Source: UBA4644 sp900555855
Lineage (GTDB): Bacteria > Bacillota > Clostridia > Oscillospirales > Butyricicoccaceae
Length of the DNA stretch: 51,792 bases
NCBI GenBank assembly: GCA_052289195.1
Contig: DAWAJD010000012.1
Coordinates: forward strand, 1-51,792
Reading direction: 5' to 3'
In this document: positions 23,443-33,059 of the stretch, piece after piece
Numbering within the stretch: the first letter of the stretch is position 1
How the letters are laid out: the number at the start of each line of letters is the position of its first letter
Made by a program: the position numbers and the translations under genes
Notes under the pieces: model-generated
The model's database searches: none
Seen by the model: only the letters and a program-made list of their open reading frames with translations
What the model was told of the DNA's origin: nothing

Positions 23443-26013
23443 TCAGTCTGCCATCATACGGAAAATAAAGGTGACGATCTGCTCGCGGGTGCAATCCAGA
23501 TCGGAACCGAACAGGCCACCGCCGATGCCGCCGGTAATGCCGTTCTGCTCCGCCCACCGGACCGCCGCCATGTAATAAGCGTCTGCGTCCACATCGCTGA
23601 AGCTGGAACTGCCGTCGACAGCGGGGGCTGCGGAGGCACGGTAAAGGAAGGTCACGGCCTGTGCGCGGGTGCAGACCGCGTCAGGAGAAAACATACCGTC
23701 GCCGGTGCCGCCGGTAATGCCGTTTTCAATGGCCCATGCCACTGCCTTGGCATAGTAGCTGCCTGCCGTCACATCTGCAAAGCTGCCGGCATTCTGAGGT
23801 TCGGGGCAGCCTGCGGCACGCCACAGGAAGGTCACCACCTGAGCACGGGTGCAGAGCGCTTTGGGCGCAAAGGTAGTGGCAGAGGTGCCCTCGGTAATCC
23901 CCTTCTCCGCGGCCCAAGCCACGGCTTCTTCATAATAAGCGCCGGCGGGAACATCGTCGAAGGAGTGCGCGGGCTTCGTGGGTTCCGTGGTACCGGGCTC
24001 GGTGGGCTCCGTGGTGCCGGGCTCGCTGGGCTTCTCCGGCTTTTCGGGCTTGGGACCAACGGGCGTCGGCAGAGGCTTCTCCCCGGTCTTCTCGGTCTTC
24101 TCCACGGTAACGGTCAGCGCCGCGCCGGTGAGCCTTGCGCCGGGGATGGTGTACTGGCCATTGGTCTTGGTCAGGGTCTCATTGCCCAGCTTGACCGTAT
24201 AAGTATAGCCCGCTTCCTCATTAATAGCGAAGGTAAAGTCCTGCCCGTTCGTGCCGGTCTGGCTCGTGCCGCCTGCAACATCGCCGGAGCCGGAGCCGGT
24301 GAAGCTGATGGTGGTGGTCGTGATCTCTGGGAGCTTCTCGGTCTTCTCCACGGTAACGGTCAGCGCCGTGCCGGTGAGCTTTGCGCCGGGAATGGTGTAC
24401 TTGCCATTGGCCTTGGTCAGGATCTCATTACCCAGCTTGACGGTGTAAGTATAGCCTTCTTTTTCATCAACGGTGAAGGTGAAGTCCTCGCCGTTCTCGG
24501 CGGTCTGGCTCTTACCGCCGTCAACATCGCCGGAACCGGAGCCGACAAAGCCGATGGTGGTGGTCGTGATCTCTGGGAGCTTCCCGGTCTTCTCCACGGT
24601 AACGGTCAGCGCCGTGCCGGTGAGCTTTGCGCCGGGGATGGTGTACCTGCCATCGGCCTTGGTCAGGATCTCATCGCCCAGCTTGACGGTGTAAGTATAG
24701 CCTTCTTTTTCATCAACGGTGAAGGTGAAGTCCGTGCCGTTCGTAGCGGTCTGGCTCGTGCCGCCGGCAACATCGCCGGAACCGGAGCCGGTAAAGCCGA
24801 TGGTGGTGGTCGTGATCTCTGGGAGCTTCTCGGTCTTCTCCACGGTGACGGTCAGCGCCGTGCCGGTGAGCTTTGCGCCGGGGATGGTGTACTGGCCATT
24901 GACCTTGGTCAGGGTCTCCCCGCCCAGCTTGACCGTATAAGTATAGCCCGCTTCCTCATTAATAGCGAAGGTAAAGTCCGTGCCGTTCGTAGCGGTCTGG
25001 TCCTTGCCGCCGGCAACATCGCCGGAACCGGTGCCGGTGAAGGTGATGGCCGTAGTCGTGGGGGCCTTTTGGGTCTTAGTGACATGAATCACGATATTAC
25101 CGGTAATGCTTGTGCCGGGGATGGTATAGGTTTTGCCGTCCGCAGCAAGCGCCGGAGTGCAGCTCCGGCCGCCAACCGTTGCCGCGACGGTATAGTCATA
25201 GCCCTCAGCCTTGTTCAGGGTGAAGATATAATCCGTGTCATAGTCTGCCGTTGCCGCCGCCGTTGCGTCTGCCGCGCCGGTGCCGGTAACAGTGACGGTA
25301 TAAGTCTTCGGAGTTCTGTCGGAGCGAATGACCAGGTTTCCGGTGACGCCCGTCACCTTGAAGCTGCCGTTGCCGTTGTTGACGACGGTAACCTCACTGT
25401 CGCCCATAGTGCTGCCGGTAAAGCTGTAATCATAATGAGGATCCTGCTGCGCAGTAAAGGTATAATCTTCGCCATGGCCCACAGTAGCTGCGCCGGTAAA
25501 CCCTTCGGGCAGGGTGACGGAATAGTCGCGGGTCACGGTGACGGTGGCGGCAGGGCCAGCGCCGTGGGTGACGAGGGTGAAGTCGTTGAGCATGCAGCTC
25601 TCAAACTCCGCGGTAAAGGAGGCCTGCTGCCCGGTCGCATCGGCCTTTGCAGTAAAGGTAACCTCGGCAAAGCCGCCCGCCTTCAGCGTCTGGCCCTGAG
25701 AGGTCGTGTCCATGGTGGAAAGATTCACATAGCTGCCCGTTGCGTTCGTCCTGACGGTGGACATCGTTACAGTACTACCGACAACCTTGCTCTCGCTGGA
25801 GGTGATGTCAAACAGGCTTGCATCAAAATAAAGCTTGTACGCTATGGTGATGACATCCCCGATATCCTCGCCAAGGGACAGCGCGACGGTGACTGTCTCG
25901 CCCGCCTTGACGACGGTCTTGTTCACGCTGGGGGTCAGATTCGCCGCAAATACGCCGACGCTCAGGCTGAGCATCAGGACCACAGCCAGAAGCACAGGTA
26001 ATACTTTTTTCAA
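23443..26013 (-). CDS. S-layer-anchored scaffoldin with one cohesin domain
   Basis: The start is a TTG at 26011-26013 behind AAAGGAGG. The only nearby ATG opens a 3-codon frame that ends at this TTG. The 856 residues comprise a signal peptide (1-23); a cohesin domain at ~25-160 with the usual opening TPSVNKTVVKAGETVTVAL and strand YKLYFDASLFDI; two diverged beta repeats at ~163-320; four near-identical 82-aa repeats at ~321-640; a Pro/Thr/Glu linker at 641-683; and three SLH modules at 684-856 (FDDVPAGAYYEEAVAWA, FADVTAGSYYAKAVAWA, FSDVDADAYYMAAVRWA). SLH modules bind cell-wall pyruvylated polymer, so the cohesin is displayed at the surface. It resembles the anchoring scaffoldins of cellulosomes, but its obvious clients here are non-cellulolytic dockerin proteins. 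Confidence 0.93.
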   Translation of the reverse strand: MKKVLPVLLAVVLMLSLSVGVFAANLTPSVNKTVVKAGETVTVALSLGEDIGDVITIAYKLYFDASLFDITSSESKVVGSTVTMSTVRTNATGSYVNLSTMDTTSQGQTLKAGGFAEVTFTAKADATGQQASFTAEFESCMLNDFTLVTHGAGPAATVTVTRDYSVTLPEGFTGAATVGHGEDYTFTAQQDPHYDYSFTGSTMGDSEVTVVNNGNGSFKVTGVTGNLVIRSDRTPKTYTVTVTGTGAADATAAATADYDTDYIFTLNKAEGYDYTVAATVGGRSCTPALAADGKTYTIPGTSITGNIVIHVTKTQKAPTTTAITFTGTGSGDVAGGKDQTATNGTDFTFAINEEAGYTYTVKLGGETLTKVNGQYTIPGAKLTGTALTVTVEKTEKLPEITTTTIGFTGSGSGDVAGGTSQTATNGTDFTFTVDEKEGYTYTVKLGDEILTKADGRYTIPGAKLTGTALTVTVEKTGKLPEITTTTIGFVGSGSGDVDGGKSQTAENGEDFTFTVDEKEGYTYTVKLGNEILTKANGKYTIPGAKLTGTALTVTVEKTEKLPEITTTTISFTGSGSGDVAGGTSQTGTNGQDFTFAINEEAGYTYTVKLGNETLTKTNGQYTIPGARLTGAALTVTVEKTEKTGEKPLPTPVGPKPEKPEKPSEPGTTEPTEPGTTEPTKPAHSFDDVPAGAYYEEAVAWAAEKGITEGTSATTFAPKALCTRAQVVTFLWRAAGCPEPQNAGSFADVTAGSYYAKAVAWAIENGITGGTGDGMFSPDAVCTRAQAVTFLYRASAAPAVDGSSSFSDVDADAYYMAAVRWAEQNGITGGIGGGLFGSDLDCTREQIVTFIFRMMAD
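24094..25053 (-). repeat. Tandem 246-bp coding repeats in the scaffoldin
   Basis: Four direct copies of an 82-residue unit correspond to protein residues ~321-402, 403-484, 485-566 and 567-640. Each contains GSGSGDV (or GTGSGDV), FTF(A/T)(I/V), GYTYTVKLG, and YTIPGA(K/R)LTG followed by (T/A)ALTVTVEKT. Protein and DNA are near-identical, a sign of recent duplication or gene conversion. They are likely beta-sandwich spacers that hold the cohesin away from the wall. Copy number may vary between strains and may be collapsed in assemblies. Confidence 0.93.
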
Positions 26014-26039
26014 GGTTTCATCCTCCTTTTATTTTTTCC

Positions 26040-26066
26040 CGGCGGGAGGGGCGCGCCCTCCCGCCG
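26040..26066. other. Strong stem-loop without U-tail upstream of the scaffoldin gene
   Basis: CGGCGGGAGGG / CCCTCCCGCCG (11 bp, 5-nt loop) lies between the dockerin-protein stop and the scaffoldin ribosome site. On the transcribed strand it is followed by GGGAAAAAATAAAAGGAGG, with no U-run, so transcription should continue. Confidence 0.7.
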
Positions 26067-26078
26067 CGGCTTTCTCTA

Positions 26079-29000
26079 TTATTTGGCCGGAAATGCAGTG
26101 ATCTTGCCGTTGTAGAAGGCATAGATCAGCGCCGCATCCAGATTGTCTGCTTTGCCGTCGCCGTTTACATCCGCCGCAGTCTGCTGCCGCGCAGAAAGCT
26201 CCTGTTTGCCGTTGTAATAGGCATAGACCAGCGCCGCATCCAGATTGTCTGCCTTGCCATCGCCATTCACATCGCCGAGGACGATGGGAAGCTGCCACGC
26301 CAGGACGGGGTAGCCGTTGTTGACGCCGTTCCGATCTGCGGTGAACTTGTCGCCCAGCGTGGGCGCAAAAGCCTTAAGCTCGTCTGCGGTCTTGGCAGTC
26401 CCCTTGCCGGTGATGCCGTACTTGGGGCTTTCGCCGGAGACGGTGCCCGCAAGGTAGTAGCAGTTGGTGTAGTTTTCCTCTTTCGCGATGCAGGATACGC
26501 CGCCGATGTAGGAGGCGTTTCCGCCGGAGCCGGTGACGGTGCCGGTGAAGTAGCAGTTGGTCAGGGCCGCGCCGGTAGCGTAGCTGTAACCCGAAGCGCA
26601 GATGCCGCCAAGGAAGCACTCATTTGCAGAGATCGTTGCAATATTTCCGGTGGCATAGCAGTCGGAAATGACGGAGCTTGCGTTCACATAGCCCGCAATG
26701 CCGCCGGCGTGCTTCTTGCTGGTGACATTGACCTTGCTGAAGCACTCGGTTATAGAGGTGTCGCTCTCCATGTAGCCCGCGATGCCGCCTGCCTGGGCAT
26801 TGCTCTTGGCCGTGCAGATCACATCGCCGGTGACGCCCAGCTTCGTGACGCTTGCGCCGGTCTTGACATAACCGAACACGCCGGCAGGATAGGAGCTGCT
26901 GTTGATATAGAGGTTTCTGATCACATGGCCCTGGCCGTCAAAGGCGGCGTAGAGCTTTTTCAGCGGCGTCCAGTCAAAGCCGGCCAGCTCAATGTCTGCG
27001 GTGAGCTTTGCGGCGGTCTTGCCGTCGCTGGCGGCATACCAGGCCAGCTCAGCGGCAGTGCCGATGCGGTAAGCGCCGGAATCATCCTTCTGGGGCTCGG
27101 TCTTTGTCTTGCCATCCCACGGATTTGCGCCGGCGGCGGGCATTGCTGCAAGCGTAAGGGTCAAAACGCCATCCTGAAGCTTTTCCGCATCGGCAGAGCC
27201 GAGAGAGAAGCCGCCGCGGGTGATGACATAGCCGTCCTTGATCAGCGTATAGGTATATGCGCCGTAGCCCAGCGAATAACGGCCGTTTTCACCTGCCGTG
27301 ACCGCCTCGCCCTTCGGGCCGGTGAGGGTAACGGCAACGCCCTCCAGCGCCGTGCCGGCTTCATCCGTCATGCGCAGCGCAGTGTCAAACAGCACCTTGC
27401 GGCTGACGGTAACGACCGCATCCGCATAGTGGTTCATGTAATAGTTGACGGTGACGGCGTTGAAGTTGGTACCAGTGCCGGTGTCGGTCATGGCGTAGAG
27501 GAATGCGAAGGGGTTCGCGGCGGAATACATGCTGCCGTAGGTGTAGCCGTCTGTAAAGCGGACCTCCGCCGTTTCGCTGCCCTCCGCAAACTCGATGTTC
27601 TCGGGGATCGTGACGGTAATAGAGGCGTTGTCCATCCGCTGATACTGGCCCAGCGTGCCCTCAAACTTGGTGTCGCCGGAGTAGTAGGTGGGCTTAAAGA
27701 TGGTGGGATTGAACACGCCGGAGATCTTGTTCACCGCGCGGTACATACCGCGGAAGGTAAGCTTGACCTGGTCGCCCGGCATGATGGCCTCCTTGGGGTT
27801 GGAGACATTTTCCGCCGTGACGGTGACCTCGGCCACGCGGACCAGCCGGTAGGAAACGCCGGTTTCGTCTGTCATTTTGAGAATGACCGTGCCGCCCTTG
27901 CCCGCGCCCAGCGTCCGGAAGTCTGCCAGAGGCACAGTATAGCGGCCGTCCTGGCCCACCGTCACGGTTGTGTAATCCTGCATGACGGTTTCCATAGCGG
28001 CGTTCGCGGTGACGAAGGCATATTCCACCGCCACATCGCCGGTGGCCTTGACGGCGAAGTCCAGCGCGGGCGCGGTCTCGTTTGCGCCGTAGAACCAGGT
28101 GTCGTAATTGTAGTCCCAATCCAGGGAGCGGGTGGTGGTAACGCCGGCGGCCATATTGAAGTCCACATCCGCATCGGCGGTGCCGTGCTGCACGCCCGTG
28201 CCGCCCACCACGATGACGCCGAGACGGTTGGGCTGCGTTGCAGGATAGAAGCCGCCGTGGCTGCCATAATTGCCGGGGTTCACATCAATACTGTCGTAAT
28301 AGACGGTGATGATGGAATCCTTAGCGCCCGCCGTGACATCCGCCCAGTTGGCGGTGGTATTGCCGCCGTTGACGGTCTTGACCGTGGCGTCGCCGTCCGC
28401 CAAAACATTCCAATGGAAGTCCGGCTCCACCATGATGTTGCCCGGGTCGCTGTTGATCAGCTGCCAATGCCGGTAGGCGCGCACGCGCTTCGTGCCCTCA
28501 AAGGCGGCATAGCCGGTGGGATCCAGGTTGATCTGCAGATCTGCCTCGTCACGAAGCATGGTCTGCGTTCCCAGCTTAGTGAAATCGTGGGAAAGGCGAT
28601 CCGTGGGCGCATTTTCAGCGAAGGAGAAGCTCATTTCCGCGTCTTTGCTCTGGCTGGCAAGCCAGCCGGCCTCCGTGACATGCGTATCGTCGCTGAGCCG
28701 CCAGGTGTAGTTGCTGTTGCCCTTGGAGATCTGATAGGTGGCCTTTTTAGTGCCATCGCTGTGGAACCAGCCGTCATAGTCTTCTGTCTTGTCCATCGGC
28801 TCCACTTCCGTGGTGTTGAAATTGTTCCACTGGAAGTACAGGCCGAAATCGGCTTTCTCCGGCACGGTGACGGTAAGCTCGACAGCCGTATTGATGGTCA
28901 TGGATTTCGTTCCGGCGAAATAGCTGGCCTGGAAGGTCTGATTGATCGCCTGGGTGAAGATATAGCCGTCAATGTCCGGATAAGCGTAGCTGTTATACAG

Positions 29001-32000
29001 GCAGGCGTTGCCCCCTGCGTAAAGCATCGTGGGATAATAGGTATAGTTCCCCTTGACATACGGATCGCCCATGACGCAGGAGGTCTTCATGATGGGGCAA
29101 TCCACTCGCACATGGTAGTCCTTCGCCGTGAAATAGCTTTTGTTATCCGCCTTTTTACTGCTTACATAGAAGGAATTGCACTGGAGGTAAATGCTCGTGC
29201 CGCCGCCGGCATTCCCGTCCACATTTCCGTCGGTGGGCAGATCCAATATCATGCCGCCCAGAGCCACATCATATTCGCCGGTATCGGCGTTCTTGGCAAA
29301 GGCCCGATAGGCATAGCGCCCAGCCCGCAGAGGTGCATAGAACATCTGGTAGTTTTCCACCAGCGTGCCCTGCGCGGGGTCATATTCCTCCGTGCCCTCG
29401 GGCAGCGTGTCGGTGAAGTCGCTGTAGCGGAAGCAGCCGGTGATCTCCTCGCCGAGAGTCTCATTGCCTGCCGTATCGGTCACTACAGAATAAAGCTTGA
29501 TGATGGGATAGCCGCCGGTATAGTCCTTACCAACATAGAAGGAGAAGTTCATCAGGGGATTCTTCTCCACCTTCAGCGTCAGCGTCCAGGTGTCGGTGGA
29601 GAAGTGCACGCCGTCGTGGGAGGCATAGAAGCGATAGAGGTAGGTGCCCTCTTTGAGCTCGGTGAGCTGGATGGTGGTCATGCCGAAAATGGCCTCGGAG
29701 AAGGACTGCATCGCGCCCCAGCTCTCGCCGCCGTTGTCGGAGCGCTCATAATAATAATTCTTATAGCTCAGGGTCTCGCCCTCCACGGGAGCAAAGATCC
29801 TGCCGGCCTGCAGGTCGGAGAGGAGATATGCCTTGCCGACCTGAACGGTGTCCGTCTTCTCGGCTGCAACGCCCTCAATGAGGTGCGGGACCTTGATTTC
29901 AACGAGGACCTTGCCGCAGGTGTCGCACTTGCCGTCGGAATTGCTGTCGCTGTGCGCAACGGCGGTCTGTCCCTTCAAAACGGGAGCCGGGCAGCTGTCG
30001 ATATAACCATCGCCCAGCGCTTCGGCAAGCAAGCCGTTTTCCGCCGTAAAGGCAGTGCCCTGAACGGTGACGGTGGTGGTTTCCGCGCCGGAGGTCTTGA
30101 CTGCGCCGTCCAGATAGAAGCACTTTTCGGCGGCCAGCGTGGTGTTGTCGCCGATGATTCCGCCAACCAGCGCACCCATGCTGGCGTTATCGTCGTATTC
30201 GCCGCTGATCTCGCCCATGGAGTAGCAGCCGGTCAGGGCAATGCTGTGGGTGCCGGAGGTGCCGCCCACAAGGCCCACGATGCCGCCGGCCGCCTGAGCG
30301 ATCCTCTGCGTCTTATAAAAGAAGCTGATGTTGCCGGTATTGTAGCAGTTGGTGACGGTGGCGGTATTCTCAAGGCATCCCGCAATGCCGCCCACACCAC
30401 GGAATTCGGTCTGCCAGCCGCGCAGATGGATATTGCCGGTGTTCCAGCAGTTTTCGATGGTGGTCTCGCCGTGGGAAGCAACGGCCACGATGCCGCCGGT
30501 ATAGCCCTCATAGCCGGTGATCTCGGCTTGGTTGGAGCAGCCGCGGATCACGGCATCCTGCGCCGTAGCCACAACGCCGGCGTGACCGTAAATCTGATCA
30601 TTCGTGGGCTCGCCGGTGAGCGTCACGAAGTTGTGGCAATTTTCGATGGTGGCGGTGCGATGGGTGGAAACGCCGCAGGCGCGGCCCACGATGCCGGCCA
30701 CATAGCGGGTGATGGCCTTAGCCTCGCCGTAGACGCTAAGGTTTTTGACAGTAGCGCCGTCGCACAGACCGAACAGGCCCGTGTAGTAGGAGCTGCCGTT
30801 GTTAAAGGTGCCCTTGTTCTCCAGATACAGGCCGGTGATCTTGTGATTCCCGCCGTCAAAGGTGCCGCGGTAATCCTTGTTGCTGGCATGGTCGCCGATG
30901 GGCGTCCAGTGGCTGCTCGCGCTGCAGATGCCGCTGAGGTCGATATCGTCCGTCAGGCGGGCGTTCAACTCAGGCTTGCCGCCGTTGACCTCGTCCGCAA
31001 ACCACTTGAGCTGGGCGGCGGTGGCGATCTCATAATAACCGTCCTCCGCCACGGCAGGCTTGTTCACATCCGTCACGGTGACGGTGCACTGTGCAGTGTA
31101 GCCGCCGTCCTGCGTGGTGACGGTAACGGTGGTCTTGCCCTCACCGACGCCGGTCACGACGCCCTTGCTCACGGTCGCAACTTTGCTGTCGCCGGTCTGC
31201 CAGCTGAGCTTCTGGTTCGTTGCGTTCGCGGGGAGGACGGTGGCGGTAAGCGCCGCCGTTTCGCCCCGGTTGACGGTCAGTGCGTCCTGATCCAGCGTCA
31301 CGCCGGTGACGGCAATCTTGGTGTCTCCGCCGGGCTTGGTGTTGTCGCCCGTGACGAAGTAGAAGGAATTAAAGTAGTTGTAAGCGGAATTTTCCAGCGC
31401 AATGCAGGTATCATTTTCCATGCAGAACGCCGCCGGGAGCGTAATCGTGTGCGTTCCGTCTTCATTTTCCGTCACGGCAAAATCGGAGCTGGAAATGCTC
31501 CAGTTCTCCTCGCCCTCCATGTTGAAGAACGCGCAGTAGCTGACGATCGTCTCTTCAAAATCCGCCGGATAGGTGACATAGACGAACTCCGTGTCTGCCG
31601 GGATGGTGACGGTGTAGACCTTCTTCTCGCCCTGGTTCTGACTCATCCCGCCGTTAACATTGACCACGCTCGCGGCGATGTTGTAAACATACTCGGTTCC
31701 CGCGGGATCGAGGGTGATGCTGGCAAAGTCAAAATCCTTATAATACTCCGCCGGGTCAAAGGTCTTCTCGCCGCCGCCCACGGTGACCTTTGCGGTGGCG
31801 GGAGCGTAGCAGGAATCACTGGTGCCCGCGCTGGGATCCATGGCCAGCAGGTAATAGGTGCCCTTGGTGGCGAAGGTATAGGTATAATCGCTGCCATCGG
31901 CCATGGTCGGCTCAACTGTATCAACCAAAGTCCAATCTTTGTCGTAGACCGCAACGGTCAGGCCGGTGATCGGATCGGTCTGCTCGGTGCCGCCGTCCGC

Positions 32001-33059
32001 CACGCTCTTGGTGTCATACTTCATCGTGGAGAAGCGAATGCTCTTGCCGGGCTGCACGGAATAAGCATCCTGATCAAAGCAGGCAAACGCGCCTATGGTC
32101 CAGAAGTTCCAGTTGCTGAACATGGCAAGATCGATCGTGTCGTCGTCCGACAGCAGGATGTAGTCCGCGGTGGAGCCCCAGCCGGGTCCCATGAGCGGAT
32201 AGACATGGTTGCGGTAGTACATGAGGTTCTCATCGTGGCCCCAGAACTGCTGCATGTACATGCTGGTGGCGCTGCCGGTGAGGTTCAGAGCCAGGCTCGT
32301 ATCCTCATAGGCGGTTTCGCCGAGCATATTCTCGACGCCTTTGCCGCCGTTGGCTCCGACGATCTCAGCCTGTCCGGTAATAACCTCTTCCGGCGTATAG
32401 CCGAGGTAGTAGACGCCGATCATATACAGGTAAAGATGCAGCGCTGTGGGGCGCTTGACGATCGTATCGTTCACATAGCCGCCGGAGCCGTTTTCGGTCT
32501 GGTAGCGGTAGTAATCGGCGAGGCCATACAGGCCAAGATCGAAGTATGGCACATTCACCTCAAGGTGAGAAATCACAGTGCCCTCATTGCCGACGATGGG
32601 GACGCCGTCGCTGGAGATGGTGACCCAAACTCTCACGCTGTCCTGCGGCGTCTCGTCGTAGCCGTACTGGCTCTCATCGCCCTTCTCGCCCGCTTCAACG
32701 GTGATCTTCAGCGTTGCCTCAGCGGTGACAGTCGCATCATTGGCGCAGGTCGCCGTAATCGTGGGCGTGTAAGTGCCCGTGCTGGGGTGGGTGAAATGCA
32801 GACTGCCATCGGCAAGCTTGGTGTGATCGCCGAGGTTGTCGCCGGACAAGGCATAGGTCATGCTGTGGCCCCCGCCGTCCGTAAACAGGTCTGTCATTTT
32901 GATTACGAGCTCTGCGCCCTGTTTCGTGGTAAACGAGGTGTTTTCCGACACAGTGATCGCATGCCCGGTTGTCGTTTCGTCCGCCGCAAAGGCCATTGCC
33001 GGCAGCATACTCAGCAGCATGGCAAGAACCAGCAGCAAACTTGTTACTCTTCTTTTCAT
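26079..33059 (-). CDS. Giant secreted dockerin protein with DUF4430/transcobalamin-C-like module
   Basis: The ATG at 33057-33059 follows AAAGGAG. The 2,326 residues start with a signal peptide (VTSLLLVLAMLLSMLPAMAFA). A DUF4430-type module spans ~140-315, with the closing pattern NLMYYRNHVYPLMGPGWGST followed by DYILLSDDDTIDLAMF. A Big_2 Ig-like domain lies at ~580-665 (VTGVTLDQDALTVNRGETA). A GLUG-like beta-helix region is at ~673-1,030 (FDGGNHKITGLYL, GIVGRACG, IENCWNTGNI), and further beta domains fill the middle. A second GLUG-like region is at ~2,030-2,250, and a type I dockerin at 2,262-2,326. No enzyme domain is recognised. It is the first gene after the cobalamin riboswitch, so its expression should fall when B12 is plentiful. 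The dockerin should bind the cohesin encoded 65 nt downstream. Confidence 0.92.
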   Translation of the reverse strand: MKRRVTSLLLVLAMLLSMLPAMAFAADETTTGHAITVSENTSFTTKQGAELVIKMTDLFTDGGGHSMTYALSGDNLGDHTKLADGSLHFTHPSTGTYTPTITATCANDATVTAEATLKITVEAGEKGDESQYGYDETPQDSVRVWVTISSDGVPIVGNEGTVISHLEVNVPYFDLGLYGLADYYRYQTENGSGGYVNDTIVKRPTALHLYLYMIGVYYLGYTPEEVITGQAEIVGANGGKGVENMLGETAYEDTSLALNLTGSATSMYMQQFWGHDENLMYYRNHVYPLMGPGWGSTADYILLSDDDTIDLAMFSNWNFWTIGAFACFDQDAYSVQPGKSIRFSTMKYDTKSVADGGTEQTDPITGLTVAVYDKDWTLVDTVEPTMADGSDYTYTFATKGTYYLLAMDPSAGTSDSCYAPATAKVTVGGGEKTFDPAEYYKDFDFASITLDPAGTEYVYNIAASVVNVNGGMSQNQGEKKVYTVTIPADTEFVYVTYPADFEETIVSYCAFFNMEGEENWSISSSDFAVTENEDGTHTITLPAAFCMENDTCIALENSAYNYFNSFYFVTGDNTKPGGDTKIAVTGVTLDQDALTVNRGETAALTATVLPANATNQKLSWQTGDSKVATVSKGVVTGVGEGKTTVTVTTQDGGYTAQCTVTVTDVNKPAVAEDGYYEIATAAQLKWFADEVNGGKPELNARLTDDIDLSGICSASSHWTPIGDHASNKDYRGTFDGGNHKITGLYLENKGTFNNGSSYYTGLFGLCDGATVKNLSVYGEAKAITRYVAGIVGRACGVSTHRTATIENCHNFVTLTGEPTNDQIYGHAGVVATAQDAVIRGCSNQAEITGYEGYTGGIVAVASHGETTIENCWNTGNIHLRGWQTEFRGVGGIAGCLENTATVTNCYNTGNISFFYKTQRIAQAAGGIVGLVGGTSGTHSIALTGCYSMGEISGEYDDNASMGALVGGIIGDNTTLAAEKCFYLDGAVKTSGAETTTVTVQGTAFTAENGLLAEALGDGYIDSCPAPVLKGQTAVAHSDSNSDGKCDTCGKVLVEIKVPHLIEGVAAEKTDTVQVGKAYLLSDLQAGRIFAPVEGETLSYKNYYYERSDNGGESWGAMQSFSEAIFGMTTIQLTELKEGTYLYRFYASHDGVHFSTDTWTLTLKVEKNPLMNFSFYVGKDYTGGYPIIKLYSVVTDTAGNETLGEEITGCFRYSDFTDTLPEGTEEYDPAQGTLVENYQMFYAPLRAGRYAYRAFAKNADTGEYDVALGGMILDLPTDGNVDGNAGGGTSIYLQCNSFYVSSKKADNKSYFTAKDYHVRVDCPIMKTSCVMGDPYVKGNYTYYPTMLYAGGNACLYNSYAYPDIDGYIFTQAINQTFQASYFAGTKSMTINTAVELTVTVPEKADFGLYFQWNNFNTTEVEPMDKTEDYDGWFHSDGTKKATYQISKGNSNYTWRLSDDTHVTEAGWLASQSKDAEMSFSFAENAPTDRLSHDFTKLGTQTMLRDEADLQINLDPTGYAAFEGTKRVRAYRHWQLINSDPGNIMVEPDFHWNVLADGDATVKTVNGGNTTANWADVTAGAKDSIITVYYDSIDVNPGNYGSHGGFYPATQPNRLGVIVVGGTGVQHGTADADVDFNMAAGVTTTRSLDWDYNYDTWFYGANETAPALDFAVKATGDVAVEYAFVTANAAMETVMQDYTTVTVGQDGRYTVPLADFRTLGAGKGGTVILKMTDETGVSYRLVRVAEVTVTAENVSNPKEAIMPGDQVKLTFRGMYRAVNKISGVFNPTIFKPTYYSGDTKFEGTLGQYQRMDNASITVTIPENIEFAEGSETAEVRFTDGYTYGSMYSAANPFAFLYAMTDTGTGTNFNAVTVNYYMNHYADAVVTVSRKVLFDTALRMTDEAGTALEGVAVTLTGPKGEAVTAGENGRYSLGYGAYTYTLIKDGYVITRGGFSLGSADAEKLQDGVLTLTLAAMPAAGANPWDGKTKTEPQKDDSGAYRIGTAAELAWYAASDGKTAAKLTADIELAGFDWTPLKKLYAAFDGQGHVIRNLYINSSSYPAGVFGYVKTGASVTKLGVTGDVICTAKSNAQAGGIAGYMESDTSITECFSKVNVTSKKHAGGIAGYVNASSVISDCYATGNIATISANECFLGGICASGYSYATGAALTNCYFTGTVTGSGGNASYIGGVSCIAKEENYTNCYYLAGTVSGESPKYGITGKGTAKTADELKAFAPTLGDKFTADRNGVNNGYPVLAWQLPIVLGDVNGDGKADNLDAALVYAYYNGKQELSARQQTAADVNGDGKADNLDAALIYAFYNGKITAFPAK
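26082..26276 (-). other. Dockerin module (C-terminus of the 2,326-aa protein)
   Basis: Two loops, each DVNGDGKADNLD, are followed by AALVYAYYNG and AALIYAFYNG. All calcium ligands (Asp1, Asn3, Asp5, Asp12) are present. It differs from the dockerin at 10,202-10,402 at only a handful of positions, so both should recognise the same cohesin. Confidence 0.93.

Noticed and set aside
24094..25053. CRISPR-like array
   Set aside because: The 246-bp repeats are contiguous, in frame and coding, without unique spacers.
9232..33059. A plant-cell-wall-degrading cellulosome
   Set aside because: Cohesin, dockerins and SLH modules are present, but no glycoside hydrolase, carbohydrate esterase, lyase or carbohydrate-binding module is recognisable.
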